Assembly (NCBI GenBank): GCA_051009475.1
Contig: JBPCWO010000228.1
Coordinates: forward strand, 1-10,298
Length of the DNA stretch: 10,298 bases
Reading direction: 5' to 3'
Source: CAXMNX01 sp051009475
GTDB lineage: Bacteria > Pseudomonadota > Alphaproteobacteria > Rhodobacterales > Rhodobacteraceae
Shown here: positions 1 to 6,786 of the stretch, one piece after another
How the letters are laid out: every line of letters begins with the position of its first letter
Position numbering within the stretch: the first letter of the stretch is position 1
Made by a program: the position numbers and the translations under genes
Notes under the pieces: generated by a model
What the model was told of the DNA's origin: nothing
The model's database searches: none
What the model saw: the letters and a program-made list of their open reading frames with translations, nothing else

Positions 1-6
1 AGTAGC

Positions 7-58
7 TAGCGCCGAGGCAGTGGATGCAACCCATAAATCCACCAGGCGCTAATATTTT
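7..58. other. Nested hairpin, possible terminator of an upstream gene
   Basis: An outer 7-bp stem pairs TAGCGCC (7-13) with GGCGCTA (45-51). Inside it, a second 6-bp stem pairs GTGGAT (20-25) with ATCCAC (37-42), closing an 11-base loop; an asymmetric internal loop lies between the stems. On the plus strand the structure is followed by the short T-rich stretch ATATTTT (52-58), as in a Rho-independent terminator, although the T tract is interrupted and brief. ATATT (52-56) also pairs with AATAT (61-65). It could end transcription from a plus-strand gene left of the window or be a leader RNA structure. The pairing is seen directly; the function is a guess. Confidence 0.3.
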
Positions 59-225
59 GGAATATCAGCAAGATAGCACCGAAACTTTGAGCGAAATCAA
101 ATTGTGGCGGGCTTGGACGCAGGCCGCCAGCCGATGAGATACCTTAGCGCAAGATCGCGATTCGGGTTGTCAGACAGATGTGGCATTCTTTGTTGCATTC
201 AAAGACACCGTCAGGATTTCATCGA

Positions 226-240
226 TACGCGAGACGCGTA
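226..240. repeat. Perfect inverted repeat TACGCG-AGA-CGCGTA
   Basis: TACGCG (226-231) is followed by the 3-base spacer AGA and its exact complement CGCGTA (235-240). It could form a small GC-rich hairpin or serve as a dyad site for a dimeric regulator about 140 bases before pseB. No T tract follows, so it is unlikely to be a terminator. The symmetry is seen in the sequence; a regulatory role is inferred only from its position. Confidence 0.4.
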
Positions 241-241
241 C

Positions 242-273
242 CCGCTTGGCTTCAAACGCACCGCTTGGTCAAA
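242..273. repeat. Imperfect direct repeat CCGCTTGG-n-CAAA
   Basis: CCGCTTGG occurs at 242-249 and again at 261-268, 19 bases apart. Each copy is followed by CAAA after a short variable spacer (ctt in the first, t in the second). The spacing is close to two helical turns, so two protein monomers could bind one face of the DNA. The copies lie just upstream of the only promoter-like hexamers found before pseB. Chance is a real alternative for an 8-base repeat. Confidence 0.3.
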
Positions 274-301
274 GGATAATTCCGAATAGGCGCGCGGAGC
301 C

Positions 302-331
302 TTGCAAATAAATTCTGAGCTATTCCATATT
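302..331 (+). promoter_or_regulatory. Weak sigma70-like promoter candidate for the pse operon
   Basis: TTGCAA (302-307) matches four of six bases of the TTGACA -35 box. CATATT (326-331) matches four of six bases of TATAAT, with an 18-base spacer. Transcription would start near 338 and give an untranslated leader of about 40 bases before the pseB ATG at 380. It is the best candidate I found by eye in the leader. Alphaproteobacterial promoters deviate from this consensus, so the call is tentative. Confidence 0.22.
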
Positions 332-379
332 TCCGCCACCCCAAGTAAAGCTGCCCCGACAGCGACGAAAGCGGTGAAT

Positions 380-1378
380 ATGTTTGATGACAAGACGATT
401 TTGATCACCGGCGGCACCGGCAGTTTTGGAAACAAATACATCGAGCACCTTCTGCGGGATCACAACCCGCGGAAAATAATTGTATTCAGCCGGGATGAGC
501 TGAAACAATTCGAGATGGCGCAGGTTTGGAATGACCCGCGCATGCGGTATTTCATCGGCGATGTACGTGACGGTCGTCGGCTTTGCGAAGCAATGGACGG
601 CGTCGATTTCGTGATTCACGCGGCCGCACTGAAACAAGTTCCGGCAGCCGAGTATAACCCGTTCGAAGCCGTCAAAACCAATATTCACGGCGCGCAAAAT
701 GTGATCGAGGCCGCACTTGCAACCGAGGTCGACAAAGTCATTGCGCTTTCAACTGATAAGGCCGCGAACCCGGTCAATCTCTATGGCGCGACAAAGCTTG
801 CCAGCGATAAGTTGTTTGTCGCCGCGAACAACATGGTGGGCAGTCGAAAGACCAGATTCTCGGTTGTTCGTTACGGAAACGTTGTCGGCTCGCGCGGATC
901 CGTAATCCCGTTTTTCAAAAAACAAATCCAAAGCGGCGCAACCGAGTTGCCGATCACCCACCCAGATATGACTCGCTTCATGATCACGTTGGATCAGGGC
1001 GTCGAGTTTGTCTTGAAAAACTTTCAGCGGATGCAAGGTGGCGAAATCTTCGTGCCGAAGATCCCGTCGATGAAAGTGACAGATTTGGCCAAAGCGCTGG
1101 CCCCCAATCTTCCGCATAAGACCGTCGGCATCCGCCCCGGCGAGAAACTTCACGAAATCATGTGCCCAGCCGATGACAGCCATCTGACGCTGGAATTTGC
1201 CGATCACTTTGTGATCAAACCGACGATCACGTTCGGGTTCAAGGCAGCGTTCGAGGAAAACATGTTGGCCGAGCGCGGGGTGCCCGTTGAACAGGGATTC
1301 GAGTATAACTCCGGTTCAAATAACGAATGGCTCGGCGAAGAAGCGTTTCTTTCGATGGTCGAGGACCTGGGCCTGTGA
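380..1378 (+). CDS. pseB: PseB, UDP-GlcNAc 4,6-dehydratase (C5-inverting)
   Basis: This 332-residue cytoplasmic SDR-family enzyme would carry out the first step of pseudaminic acid synthesis: NADP-dependent 4,6-dehydration of UDP-GlcNAc with C5 inversion, giving the 4-keto-6-deoxy-L-arabino sugar nucleotide. The nucleotide-binding motif GGTGSFG is at residues 11-17 and SRDELKQ near 37-43. The signature STDKA places D126 and K127 in the active site, followed by Y135 and K139 in LYGATK, the catalytic set known from PseB/FlaA1. The length is that of soluble PseB, not of the membrane-anchored PglF/WbpM type. A TTG at 302 would add 26 residues with no family counterpart; the ATG at 380 gives the canonical N-terminus, although its ribosome site is weak. 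The stop codon overlaps the GTG start of pseC. The call is strong. Confidence 0.95.
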   Translation: MFDDKTILITGGTGSFGNKYIEHLLRDHNPRKIIVFSRDELKQFEMAQVWNDPRMRYFIGDVRDGRRLCEAMDGVDFVIHAAALKQVPAAEYNPFEAVKTNIHGAQNVIEAALATEVDKVIALSTDKAANPVNLYGATKLASDKLFVAANNMVGSRKTRFSVVRYGNVVGSRGSVIPFFKKQIQSGATELPITHPDMTRFMITLDQGVEFVLKNFQRMQGGEIFVPKIPSMKVTDLAKALAPNLPHKTVGIRPGEKLHEIMCPADDSHLTLEFADHFVIKPTITFGFKAAFEENMLAERGVPVEQGFEYNSGSNNEWLGEEAFLSMVEDLGL

Positions 1379-2520
1379 TCCCCTATGGGCGTCAAGACGT
1401 CCAAGAAGACGATGTTGCGGCGGTCGTCGCGGCGCTGAAATCGGATTTCATCACACAGGGTCCTTGCATTCCGGCATTTGAGGAAAGCGTCTGCAATGCA
1501 GTCGATTCCGCGCATGGCGTAGCAGTCAGTTCGGCGACAGCCGCGCTCCATATCGCATGTCTTGCTTTGGGACTGGGACGCGGCGATTTGCTTTGGACCT
1601 CGCCTATCACATTTGTTGCTTCGGCCAACGTGGGCCATCTATGCGGCGCAGATGTCGATTTTGTCGATATCGACCCCGACACATTCAACATGTCAGCCGC
1701 ATCGCTGGCCGAAAAACTGCAGCAGGCGAAGCAAGAGGGCCGGCTTCCAAAGATTATCATGCCCGTGCACATGTGCGGACAGTCCGCCGATATGGAAGCG
1801 ATCGGCCAGCTTGCCCGCGAGCATGGCATTTCGGTCGTTGAAGACGCAAGCCATGCAATTGGGGGGCGCTTCGGCAATCGACCGATCGGTTCATGCGCCC
1901 ATTCGGACATTGCGGTATTCAGCTTTCACCCGGTGAAAATCGTGACAACCGCCGAAGGCGGTCTAGCGACGACCCAGGATGCTGCTCTGGCCGAACGTAT
2001 GCGACTGTTTCGGTCGCATGGCGTGAAGCGTGATCCGAGCTCGATGGAGGGCGATAGCGACGGAGCGTGGTACTATCAGCAAGTCGAGCTTGGGTTGAAT
2101 TATCGGATGACAGATATTCAAGCCGCGCTCGGCGTCAGCCAGATGACGCGGCTAGAGGAATATGTTGCGCGACGTAATGAATTGGCAGTGCGTTACGACC
2201 GTTTGCTTGCGGACTTACCGCTTGAACGTCCAGGCCGGATCGACGCAGCAGTGTCGGCATTTCATCTCTATGTAGTTCAGGTTGATGCCCAAAAGCGTCG
2301 CAAGATCTTTGATGACTTGCGCAGAAACGGCATTGGTGTGAACGTCCACTATATCCCCGTCCACACTCAGCCTTATTGGCAGAATTTTGGATTTCAAACA
2401 GGGCAGTTTCCAAATGCCGAGGATTACTATTCGCGGGCAATCAGCATACCGCTTTTCCCGACAATGACCGAGGAAGAGCAAGACGAAGTTGCCAACCGAT
2501 TGTCCGAGGCTTTGGGATGA
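1375..2520 (+). CDS. pseC: PseC, PLP-dependent 4-aminotransferase
   Basis: This 381-residue aminotransferase of the DegT/DnrJ/EryC1/StrS family would transfer an amino group from glutamate to C4 of the PseB product, giving UDP-4-amino-4,6-dideoxy-N-acetyl-beta-L-altrosamine. It begins IPYGRQDV right after the start, as PseC proteins do. The PLP-side residues EDASHAIGG are at 156-164. The Schiff-base lysine is K188 in SFHPVK, followed by the usual TTAEGG. The start is a GTG in a GTGA overlap with the pseB stop, with GAGGA at 1361-1365 nine bases upstream. An in-frame ATG at 1327 lies deep within pseB and would add 16 residues unlike the family. Full length, no broken motif. Its place directly after pseB supports Pse over other aminosugars. 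Confidence 0.94.
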   Translation: MIPYGRQDVQEDDVAAVVAALKSDFITQGPCIPAFEESVCNAVDSAHGVAVSSATAALHIACLALGLGRGDLLWTSPITFVASANVGHLCGADVDFVDIDPDTFNMSAASLAEKLQQAKQEGRLPKIIMPVHMCGQSADMEAIGQLAREHGISVVEDASHAIGGRFGNRPIGSCAHSDIAVFSFHPVKIVTTAEGGLATTQDAALAERMRLFRSHGVKRDPSSMEGDSDGAWYYQQVELGLNYRMTDIQAALGVSQMTRLEEYVARRNELAVRYDRLLADLPLERPGRIDAAVSAFHLYVVQVDAQKRRKIFDDLRRNGIGVNVHYIPVHTQPYWQNFGFQTGQFPNAEDYYSRAISIPLFPTMTEEEQDEVANRLSEALG

Positions 2521-3209
2521 GCATCTGCCTGATCCCTGCCAGAGGTGGTTCCAAGCGGATACCGCGCAAAAACATTCGTGAATTCAACGGGAAGCCACTG
2601 ATCGCATGGTCCATTGAAACTGCCTTCAGCGCAGGAGTGTTTTCGCGCGTCATCGTGTCGACTGACGACGATGAAATCGCCGATGTCGCACGTGACTTTG
2701 GCGCCGAGGTCCCATTTGAGCGTCCAGCCGAGTTGTCGGACGATCATACCGCTACGATTGCGGTTGTCAGGCACAGCCTCGATTGGCTCGAAGGCGAAGG
2801 CACATTGCCCGAAAAACTTTGCTGCCTATACGCCACAGCGCCGTTCGCGCGACCGACGGACATTCAAGCTGGAATGGAGCTTTTGTCAGACGCGGAATTT
2901 GCAATTCCTGTCACGACGTATCCTTATCCAATCCAACGGGCCCTACTTGTATCTGACGAAACGCGGCTGAATATGATTGAGCCCGCCAACTACGACATCA
3001 GATCGCAGGATCTTCCAGAAGCGTGGCACGACGCTGGTCAGTTTTACTGCGGAAGGACGAACGCTTGGCGAAGCACAGACCGATTGCTTGGTCCGACAGC
3101 AGCTGCCATCAAAATCCCTCGCTGGCGGGTGCAGGATATCGATACCGAAGAAGACTGGACCCGTGCGGAGATTTATTTTCGCGTTCTTAGCGAGATGCTG
3201 CAAGAATAG
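2517..3209 (+). CDS. pseF: PseF, CMP-pseudaminic acid synthetase
   Basis: This 230-residue cytidylyltransferase would activate pseudaminic acid with CTP to CMP-Pse, releasing pyrophosphate; it is the last soluble step before transfer. The CTP-binding signature ARGGSKRIPRKN spans residues 8-19. Other family features are RPAELSDDHT at 69-78, YATAPF at 105-110, HDAGQFYCGR at 171-180 and the C-terminal acidic motif DIDTEEDW at 207-214. The length fits PseF/NeuA-type enzymes with no extra domain. The ATG start overlaps the pseC stop (ATGA), with GAGG at 2506-2509 seven bases upstream; a longer frame starting at 2376 is only a reading through pseC. Specificity for Pse over legionaminic or sialic acid is inferred from the pseB and pseC neighbours. 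A 119-base gap follows. Confidence 0.9.
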   Translation: MSICLIPARGGSKRIPRKNIREFNGKPLIAWSIETAFSAGVFSRVIVSTDDDEIADVARDFGAEVPFERPAELSDDHTATIAVVRHSLDWLEGEGTLPEKLCCLYATAPFARPTDIQAGMELLSDAEFAIPVTTYPYPIQRALLVSDETRLNMIEPANYDIRSQDLPEAWHDAGQFYCGRTNAWRSTDRLLGPTAAAIKIPRWRVQDIDTEEDWTRAEIYFRVLSEMLQE

Positions 3210-3328
3210 TTCACAATTTCAGGTATTTATGCCCTTTCCCAAAGGCGTTCTCGCTGCCAAATGATGGACAGTTGTTGGGAACTATGAGATTTTGTTCGCA
3301 CTGAGCCCGAGCGCGCGGAGACGACTGT
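3210..3328 (+). other. Intergenic gap splitting the pse array
   Basis: This 119-base gap is the only plus-strand spacing larger than an overlap between pseB and pseH. It contains a small inverted repeat, CCTTT-CCC-AAAGG (3233-3245), with no T tract after it. GGAG at 3317-3320 is the clear ribosome binding site for pseI, eight bases before its ATG. I found no convincing -35/-10 pair. It may hold an internal promoter or a processing site, or mark a junction where two gene blocks were joined. Confidence 0.5.
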
Positions 3329-4375
3329 ATGGCGATCAATATCGAAGGCAAAGAAATTGGCGAAGATGTTCGGACTTTGCTGATCGCCGAGTTGAGCGCA
3401 AACCATGATCAGGATCTTGATCAGGCATTAGCCTTGGTCGACATAGCAGCGGACGCAGGTTGGGACTGTCTGAAGCTTCAAACGTATTCCGCGGAATCGC
3501 TCACCGTTCGGTCCAGCCATCCATCGATGAGCATCGACAAAGTTTGGGGCACGACAAACCTTTGGGATCTCTATGAAGGTGCGGCGATGCCGATGGAGTT
3601 TCACGAACCACTTTTCGCGAAGGCGCGTGATCGCGGATTGCTGCCGTTCAGCTCGGTTTACGACCCGATGGACCTGGATTTCGTGGAATCGTTGGATTGT
3701 CCTGTTTACAAGGTCGCATCTTTCGAGATGACATTCGACGATCTGCTAGTCGCCGTAGCCGCAACGAAAAAACCGATCATCCTGTCAACCGGAATGGCGA
3801 CGCTCGATGAGATTTCTCATGCACTCGAAGTGCTTGATGGCGCGAATTCCGGCGAAGTCATTCTGTTACACTGCTGTTCCAGCTACCCTGCCCCGCTCGA
3901 CCAAATAAATCTGAATGCCATGGCCTCGATGCGCGACAGATTTGGTCGCATGGTTGGATTTTCAGACCACACAATTGGATCAATTGGACCACTGACTGCT
4001 GCCTCAATGGGCGCTGTTGCAATTGAAAAGCACTTCACAAATGACCCAAAAAGGAGGGGCCCCGACCACAGGTTTTCTGCAACGCCGGAGATCATGAAGG
4101 ACATTGCAGCGGGTATTGAAAATATCCATGCATTGAAAGGGCAGCCCATTAAAGAACTGGCGGAAGCCGAGGCACCGCAAAAGAAAATCGGTAGGCGTTC
4201 ATCATTTGCTTTGCGCGATTTGCCGGTCGATCACGTGATCACCGACGCTGATTTTCGTTTCATTCGTCCCAGCGCAGGCGTGCCGCCAACAGACAAGGCC
4301 GCGCTGATTGGAGCGCGCCTAATTCGCGACATTCCAGCTGGAACTCCTATTACATATGACGATCTGGACGCGTGA
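3329..4375 (+). CDS. pseI: PseI, pseudaminic acid synthase (NeuB/SpsE family)
   Basis: This 348-residue enzyme would condense the 2,4-diacetamido-2,4,6-trideoxyhexose with phosphoenolpyruvate to form the nine-carbon acid, using a divalent metal. The TIM-barrel part shows IAELSANH at residues 19-26, LKLQTY at 48-53, STGMA at 153-157, GFSDHT at 200-205, IEKHFT at 222-227 and GPDH at 234-237. A C-terminal SAF (antifreeze-like) domain covers roughly 285-348. The AELSANH opening and the LYEGA and ASFE stretches are PseI-like; the GPDHRFSA segment has a histidine more familiar from NeuB/LegI enzymes. GGAG (3317-3320) lies eight bases before the ATG. The stop overlaps the GTG start of the next gene. 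NulO synthase is near certain; Pse specificity rests on pseB/C/F and is less sure. Confidence 0.88.
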   Translation: MAINIEGKEIGEDVRTLLIAELSANHDQDLDQALALVDIAADAGWDCLKLQTYSAESLTVRSSHPSMSIDKVWGTTNLWDLYEGAAMPMEFHEPLFAKARDRGLLPFSSVYDPMDLDFVESLDCPVYKVASFEMTFDDLLVAVAATKKPIILSTGMATLDEISHALEVLDGANSGEVILLHCCSSYPAPLDQINLNAMASMRDRFGRMVGFSDHTIGSIGPLTAASMGAVAIEKHFTNDPKRRGPDHRFSATPEIMKDIAAGIENIHALKGQPIKELAEAEAPQKKIGRRSSFALRDLPVDHVITDADFRFIRPSAGVPPTDKAALIGARLIRDIPAGTPITYDDLDA

Positions 4376-5736
4376 CAGATAATTATGAAGCCTTAAAGCC
4401 GCTGCCGCCGCCGAACTGGCGATTTCGCCTTATGTTCCCTGTTTGGCAGGTATTTGTGCATCTGGCTTTGCCATTTGCTCTGCTATTCTTCGTTGTGAGA
4501 TCCCGACGAGAACCGCTTTATCGCGCACATTTTTCGCACCGATTTGGTTTTGGGCCGGTCGGCAAGAAGGGTTCTGTATGGATCTTTGCGACTTCACTTG
4601 GTGAAACGCGCGCAGTCAGTCCGTTGATCCGCGATCTGTTGGCAAGAGGACATGACATCTGCCTGAGCCATTCCTCGCCCGCTGGCCTGAGCGAGGGAAA
4701 GCGGCTGTTTGACGACCCACGCATTACGCATCGCTACGTTCCATTCGATTTCATTTGGTCGACCTGGTTGTTCCTGGTTCGGCTGCGACCTTCGATCGGG
4801 CTTGTTGTCGAGGGCGAATTCTGGCCCGGGCATCTTCAGCTTGCGAATTGGCTGGGAATTCCAATTCTGCACATCAACGGCAACTTGCATGAGAACTCGT
4901 TGAGACGCGCAAAGCGGTTTTGGGGTCTAAGGCTGGAGATTCTAAAGCGGTTCAATGCGATTCTAACCAAAAGTGAAGACCATCGCGCGCGATATCTATC
5001 CGCTGGAGTTAATCCCGAACGCATCCTGATCGTTGGCGAACTCAAATTCGATCAGTGGGTTAGACCGGATCAAATGGAGTCCGGCACCCGACTTCGCAGT
5101 CAATGGGCGGGAGATCGCAAAACTTTTTTGATTGCCAGCTCGGTGCTCGCGGAAGAAGCTGACCTGATTGCACTTGTTGAACGGTTATTGGCTCTCAAAG
5201 ACCCGCCTCGAGTTATTTGGGCGCCAAGAAGTCAGCAGAGGTTCAACGCGGTGGCTGAGGCCCTTGAATCGAAGGAATATCATGTACTTAGACGCTCTAA
5301 CGCGCTGAGTGAGTCTTGCGAAGGAGAATTGGCACCCAGCGCGGACATACTGGTCGCGGATTCAATCGGCGAGATGAATATCTGGTATCAGATGGCAGAC
5401 CTCGTGTTTGTGGGCGCGACGCTTGCGGACAAGGGTGGTCACAACATCTCCGAACCGCTTGCGCTGGCCCGCCCGGTTGTTATCGGACCATCAATTTACG
5501 GAATCACATTTCCCGCGCTTGTCGCCGCGAATGAAGGCGCTGTGCGAATTGTCAAATCCGCAGAAGAACTATCTGACGAGGTTACAGGATTTTTGGAAGA
5601 CAACTGTGCATTGAAAGAATTTACAACAAAGGCCAGCAGTTTTGCAGATCGTCACGTCGGGGCCACCGCCAGAACAGTTAACATCATCGAAAAATTTCTT
5701 GCCTTGAGGCACGCCAACAGAGTTCGAAGCGAATGA
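4372..5736 (+). CDS. GT30 glycosyltransferase (WaaA/KdtA-like), candidate nonulosonate transferase
   Basis: This 454-residue protein has the full architecture of the GT30 family, whose known members add Kdo from CMP-Kdo to lipid A precursors at the inner face of the cytoplasmic membrane. One N-terminal membrane segment lies near residues 24-42. SLGETRA at 75-81 holds the equivalent of the catalytic glutamate (E78). SSPAG is near 101-105, VVEGEFWPGHL at 145-155, GELKFD at 222-227, and the donor-binding stretch with DSIGE at 330-334, GATLADKGGHN near 348-358 and EPLA at 361-364. No motif is broken. Its GTG start overlaps the pseI stop (GTGA). A housekeeping waaA would normally sit with lipid A genes, so I infer a paralogue that transfers the CMP-activated nonulosonate made here. 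A true Kdo transferase remains possible. Confidence 0.85.
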   Translation: MTDNYEALKPLPPPNWRFRLMFPVWQVFVHLALPFALLFFVVRSRREPLYRAHFSHRFGFGPVGKKGSVWIFATSLGETRAVSPLIRDLLARGHDICLSHSSPAGLSEGKRLFDDPRITHRYVPFDFIWSTWLFLVRLRPSIGLVVEGEFWPGHLQLANWLGIPILHINGNLHENSLRRAKRFWGLRLEILKRFNAILTKSEDHRARYLSAGVNPERILIVGELKFDQWVRPDQMESGTRLRSQWAGDRKTFLIASSVLAEEADLIALVERLLALKDPPRVIWAPRSQQRFNAVAEALESKEYHVLRRSNALSESCEGELAPSADILVADSIGEMNIWYQMADLVFVGATLADKGGHNISEPLALARPVVIGPSIYGITFPALVAANEGAVRIVKSAEELSDEVTGFLEDNCALKEFTTKASSFADRHVGATARTVNIIEKFLALRHANRVRSE

Positions 5737-6332
5737 TAACAAGGCCCGATCATAAGCTTCACTGTGAAACGGCGATCGTCGTGCTTGGCCATCAAATGAG
5801 CAAGGACGGCGTTCCCGACGAAGTAGGATTGAAGCGGCTTGAGATCGCAGCAACTGAAATGCGCAAGAGACCTGGCGCAATTCTCGTAACCTCTGGCTGG
5901 GCCTATCGAGATGACACCGATTTGTCGCTGGCCGACGCGATGGCCAATGCCTCTATTCGGCTCCACGGAACTGCAAACGAAGATATAGTCAGATTGCATG
6001 ACTCCCGGGATACAGTTGGCGACGCGGTGTTCTTTGCGCGTAATGTCAGGCCGAGATTTGTTAACGTCGTCACGAGCGAATATCACAGGGCGCGCGCCGA
6101 AAGGATTTTCGGCTTTATCTTAGGAAATGACGCGCAGCTGCGTGTCGTTGGAGTAGACGATACTGTGGAGGCAGACATTGAGCAAACCGAGGCGGCTTCG
6201 CAGGCGGCGTTTGAGGATACGTTTCGCGATGTCGAACCTGGCGATCTTGATGGGATCTACCGGCGTATGAAATCGGATCATCCGTATTACAACGGCGCGC
6301 AAGACGCGAAAGCAGCGCGGCGACATGACTGA
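5733..6332 (+). CDS. DUF218/YdcF-like protein, function unknown
   Basis: This 199-residue protein belongs to the DUF218 (YdcF/SanA/ElyC) superfamily by pattern: VVLG at residues 16-19, a conserved arginine at 35, ILVTSG at 50-55, a DSRDTVGDA segment at 90-98 in the place of the usual S/T-rich EN motif, and VVTSEYHRAR at 112-121. Unlike SanA and ElyC it has no signal peptide or membrane segment, so it is probably cytoplasmic. The charged C-terminal part (about 150-199) is less conserved and may be disordered. The ATG overlaps the GT30 stop (ATGA), and the 3' end overlaps pseH by eight bases, so it is probably translated with them. No function can be assigned from the family. Its place in an array without PseG makes it a candidate for the missing UDP-sugar hydrolysis or another sugar-phosphate step. 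Confidence 0.8.
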   Translation: MITRPDHKLHCETAIVVLGHQMSKDGVPDEVGLKRLEIAATEMRKRPGAILVTSGWAYRDDTDLSLADAMANASIRLHGTANEDIVRLHDSRDTVGDAVFFARNVRPRFVNVVTSEYHRARAERIFGFILGNDAQLRVVGVDDTVEADIEQTEAASQAAFEDTFRDVEPGDLDGIYRRMKSDHPYYNGAQDAKAARRHD

Positions 6333-6786
6333 AGCGACCGTCAACATCCGCCGCGCAGTTGTCAGCGACGCTCATCTGCTTTGGAATTGGCGAAACGATC
6401 CTGATGTACGGGCGGCATCGCTCAATTCCGAGCCAATTCCCTTCGAGAACCACCGGGGCTGGCTTGAAGCCGTCTTGGCCGACCAATCGCGCGAAATACT
6501 GATTGCAGAGCAAGAGGGTCGTCCGGTTGGAATGGTACGGTTTGATGTCGAAGAAAATACTGCGACTGTCCATATACTTCTTGATCCAATCGCCCGCGGC
6601 CACGGGCTATCCAAGCAGATCTTGAACAATGCAATATCAAGTTTCTCGATCCCTTTCAGCCAGTTGCGCGCAACTGTTAAGGCAGAGAATACTGCCAGTC
6701 TTAAGCTGTTTCGCAGTTTAGGATTTGATTCTGCGAAGGCGGGCGATGTTTTTGAATTTGAGTGTCAGCGCAGCGACCTGCACTAG
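6325..6786 (+). CDS. pseH: PseH-like GNAT N-acetyltransferase
   Basis: This 153-residue GNAT-fold enzyme is the likely N4-acetyltransferase that uses acetyl-CoA to acetylate the PseC product. IRRA at 8-11 followed by NWRNDP at 21-26 and NSEPIPFENH at 34-43 is the typical PseH opening. The acetyl-CoA pyrophosphate loop is RGHGLS at 91-96, and the C-terminal ENTASLKLFRSLGF at 121-134 is a strong GNAT signature. There is no N-terminal PseG nucleotidase domain, so this is not a PseG-PseH fusion. It starts within the DUF218 gene (8-base overlap) and stops at TAG 6784-6786, directly abutting the stop of the minus-strand gene. The assignment rests on these motifs plus context; related acetyltransferases for similar aminosugars look alike. 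Confidence 0.85.
   Translation: MTEATVNIRRAVVSDAHLLWNWRNDPDVRAASLNSEPIPFENHRGWLEAVLADQSREILIAEQEGRPVGMVRFDVEENTATVHILLDPIARGHGLSKQILNNAISSFSIPFSQLRATVKAENTASLKLFRSLGFDSAKAGDVFEFECQRSDLH

Larger units (their letters stand above)
1..379. other. Non-coding leader upstream of pseB
   Basis: No convincing gene is visible in the 379 bases before the pseB start. The short open frames here (for example 104-289) are arginine- and cysteine-rich, lack any recognisable domain and look like chance. The region is richer in A and T than the genes around it and holds several small structured elements listed separately: a nested hairpin at 7-51, a perfect inverted repeat at 226-240, a direct repeat at 242-273 and a weak promoter-like pair at 302-331. 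It probably separates an unseen upstream gene from the nonulosonate operon and carries that operon's control sequences. This is inference from position. Confidence 0.6.

Noticed and set aside
181..197. Sigma54-like promoter (TGGCAT...TTGCA)
   Set aside because: The two elements look right, but the GG and GC dinucleotides are separated by 11 bases rather than the strict 10, and sigma54 tolerates spacing changes poorly.
104..289. Small gene of 61 codons in the leader
   Set aside because: It has no recognisable domain or clear ribosome site, its composition is unlike the neighbouring proteins, and it runs through the inverted and direct repeats.
302..379. TTG start at 302 extending PseB by 26 residues
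   Set aside because: The extra residues have no counterpart in the PseB family, while ATG 380 gives the standard MFDDKTILITGG opening and expected length.
749..1207. Long antisense frames within pseB, pseC and other genes
   Set aside because: They lie opposite well-conserved coding sequence, have histidine-, cysteine- or serine-rich compositions typical of shadow frames and show no family signature.
3233..3245. CCTTT-CCC-AAAGG hairpin as a terminator after pseF
   Set aside because: The stem is only 5 bp with a 3-base loop and is followed by CGTTCTCG, not a T tract.
6325..6786. PseG-PseH fusion as the source of the missing hydrolase
   Set aside because: The protein is only 153 residues and is fully occupied by the GNAT fold; no nucleotidase domain precedes it.
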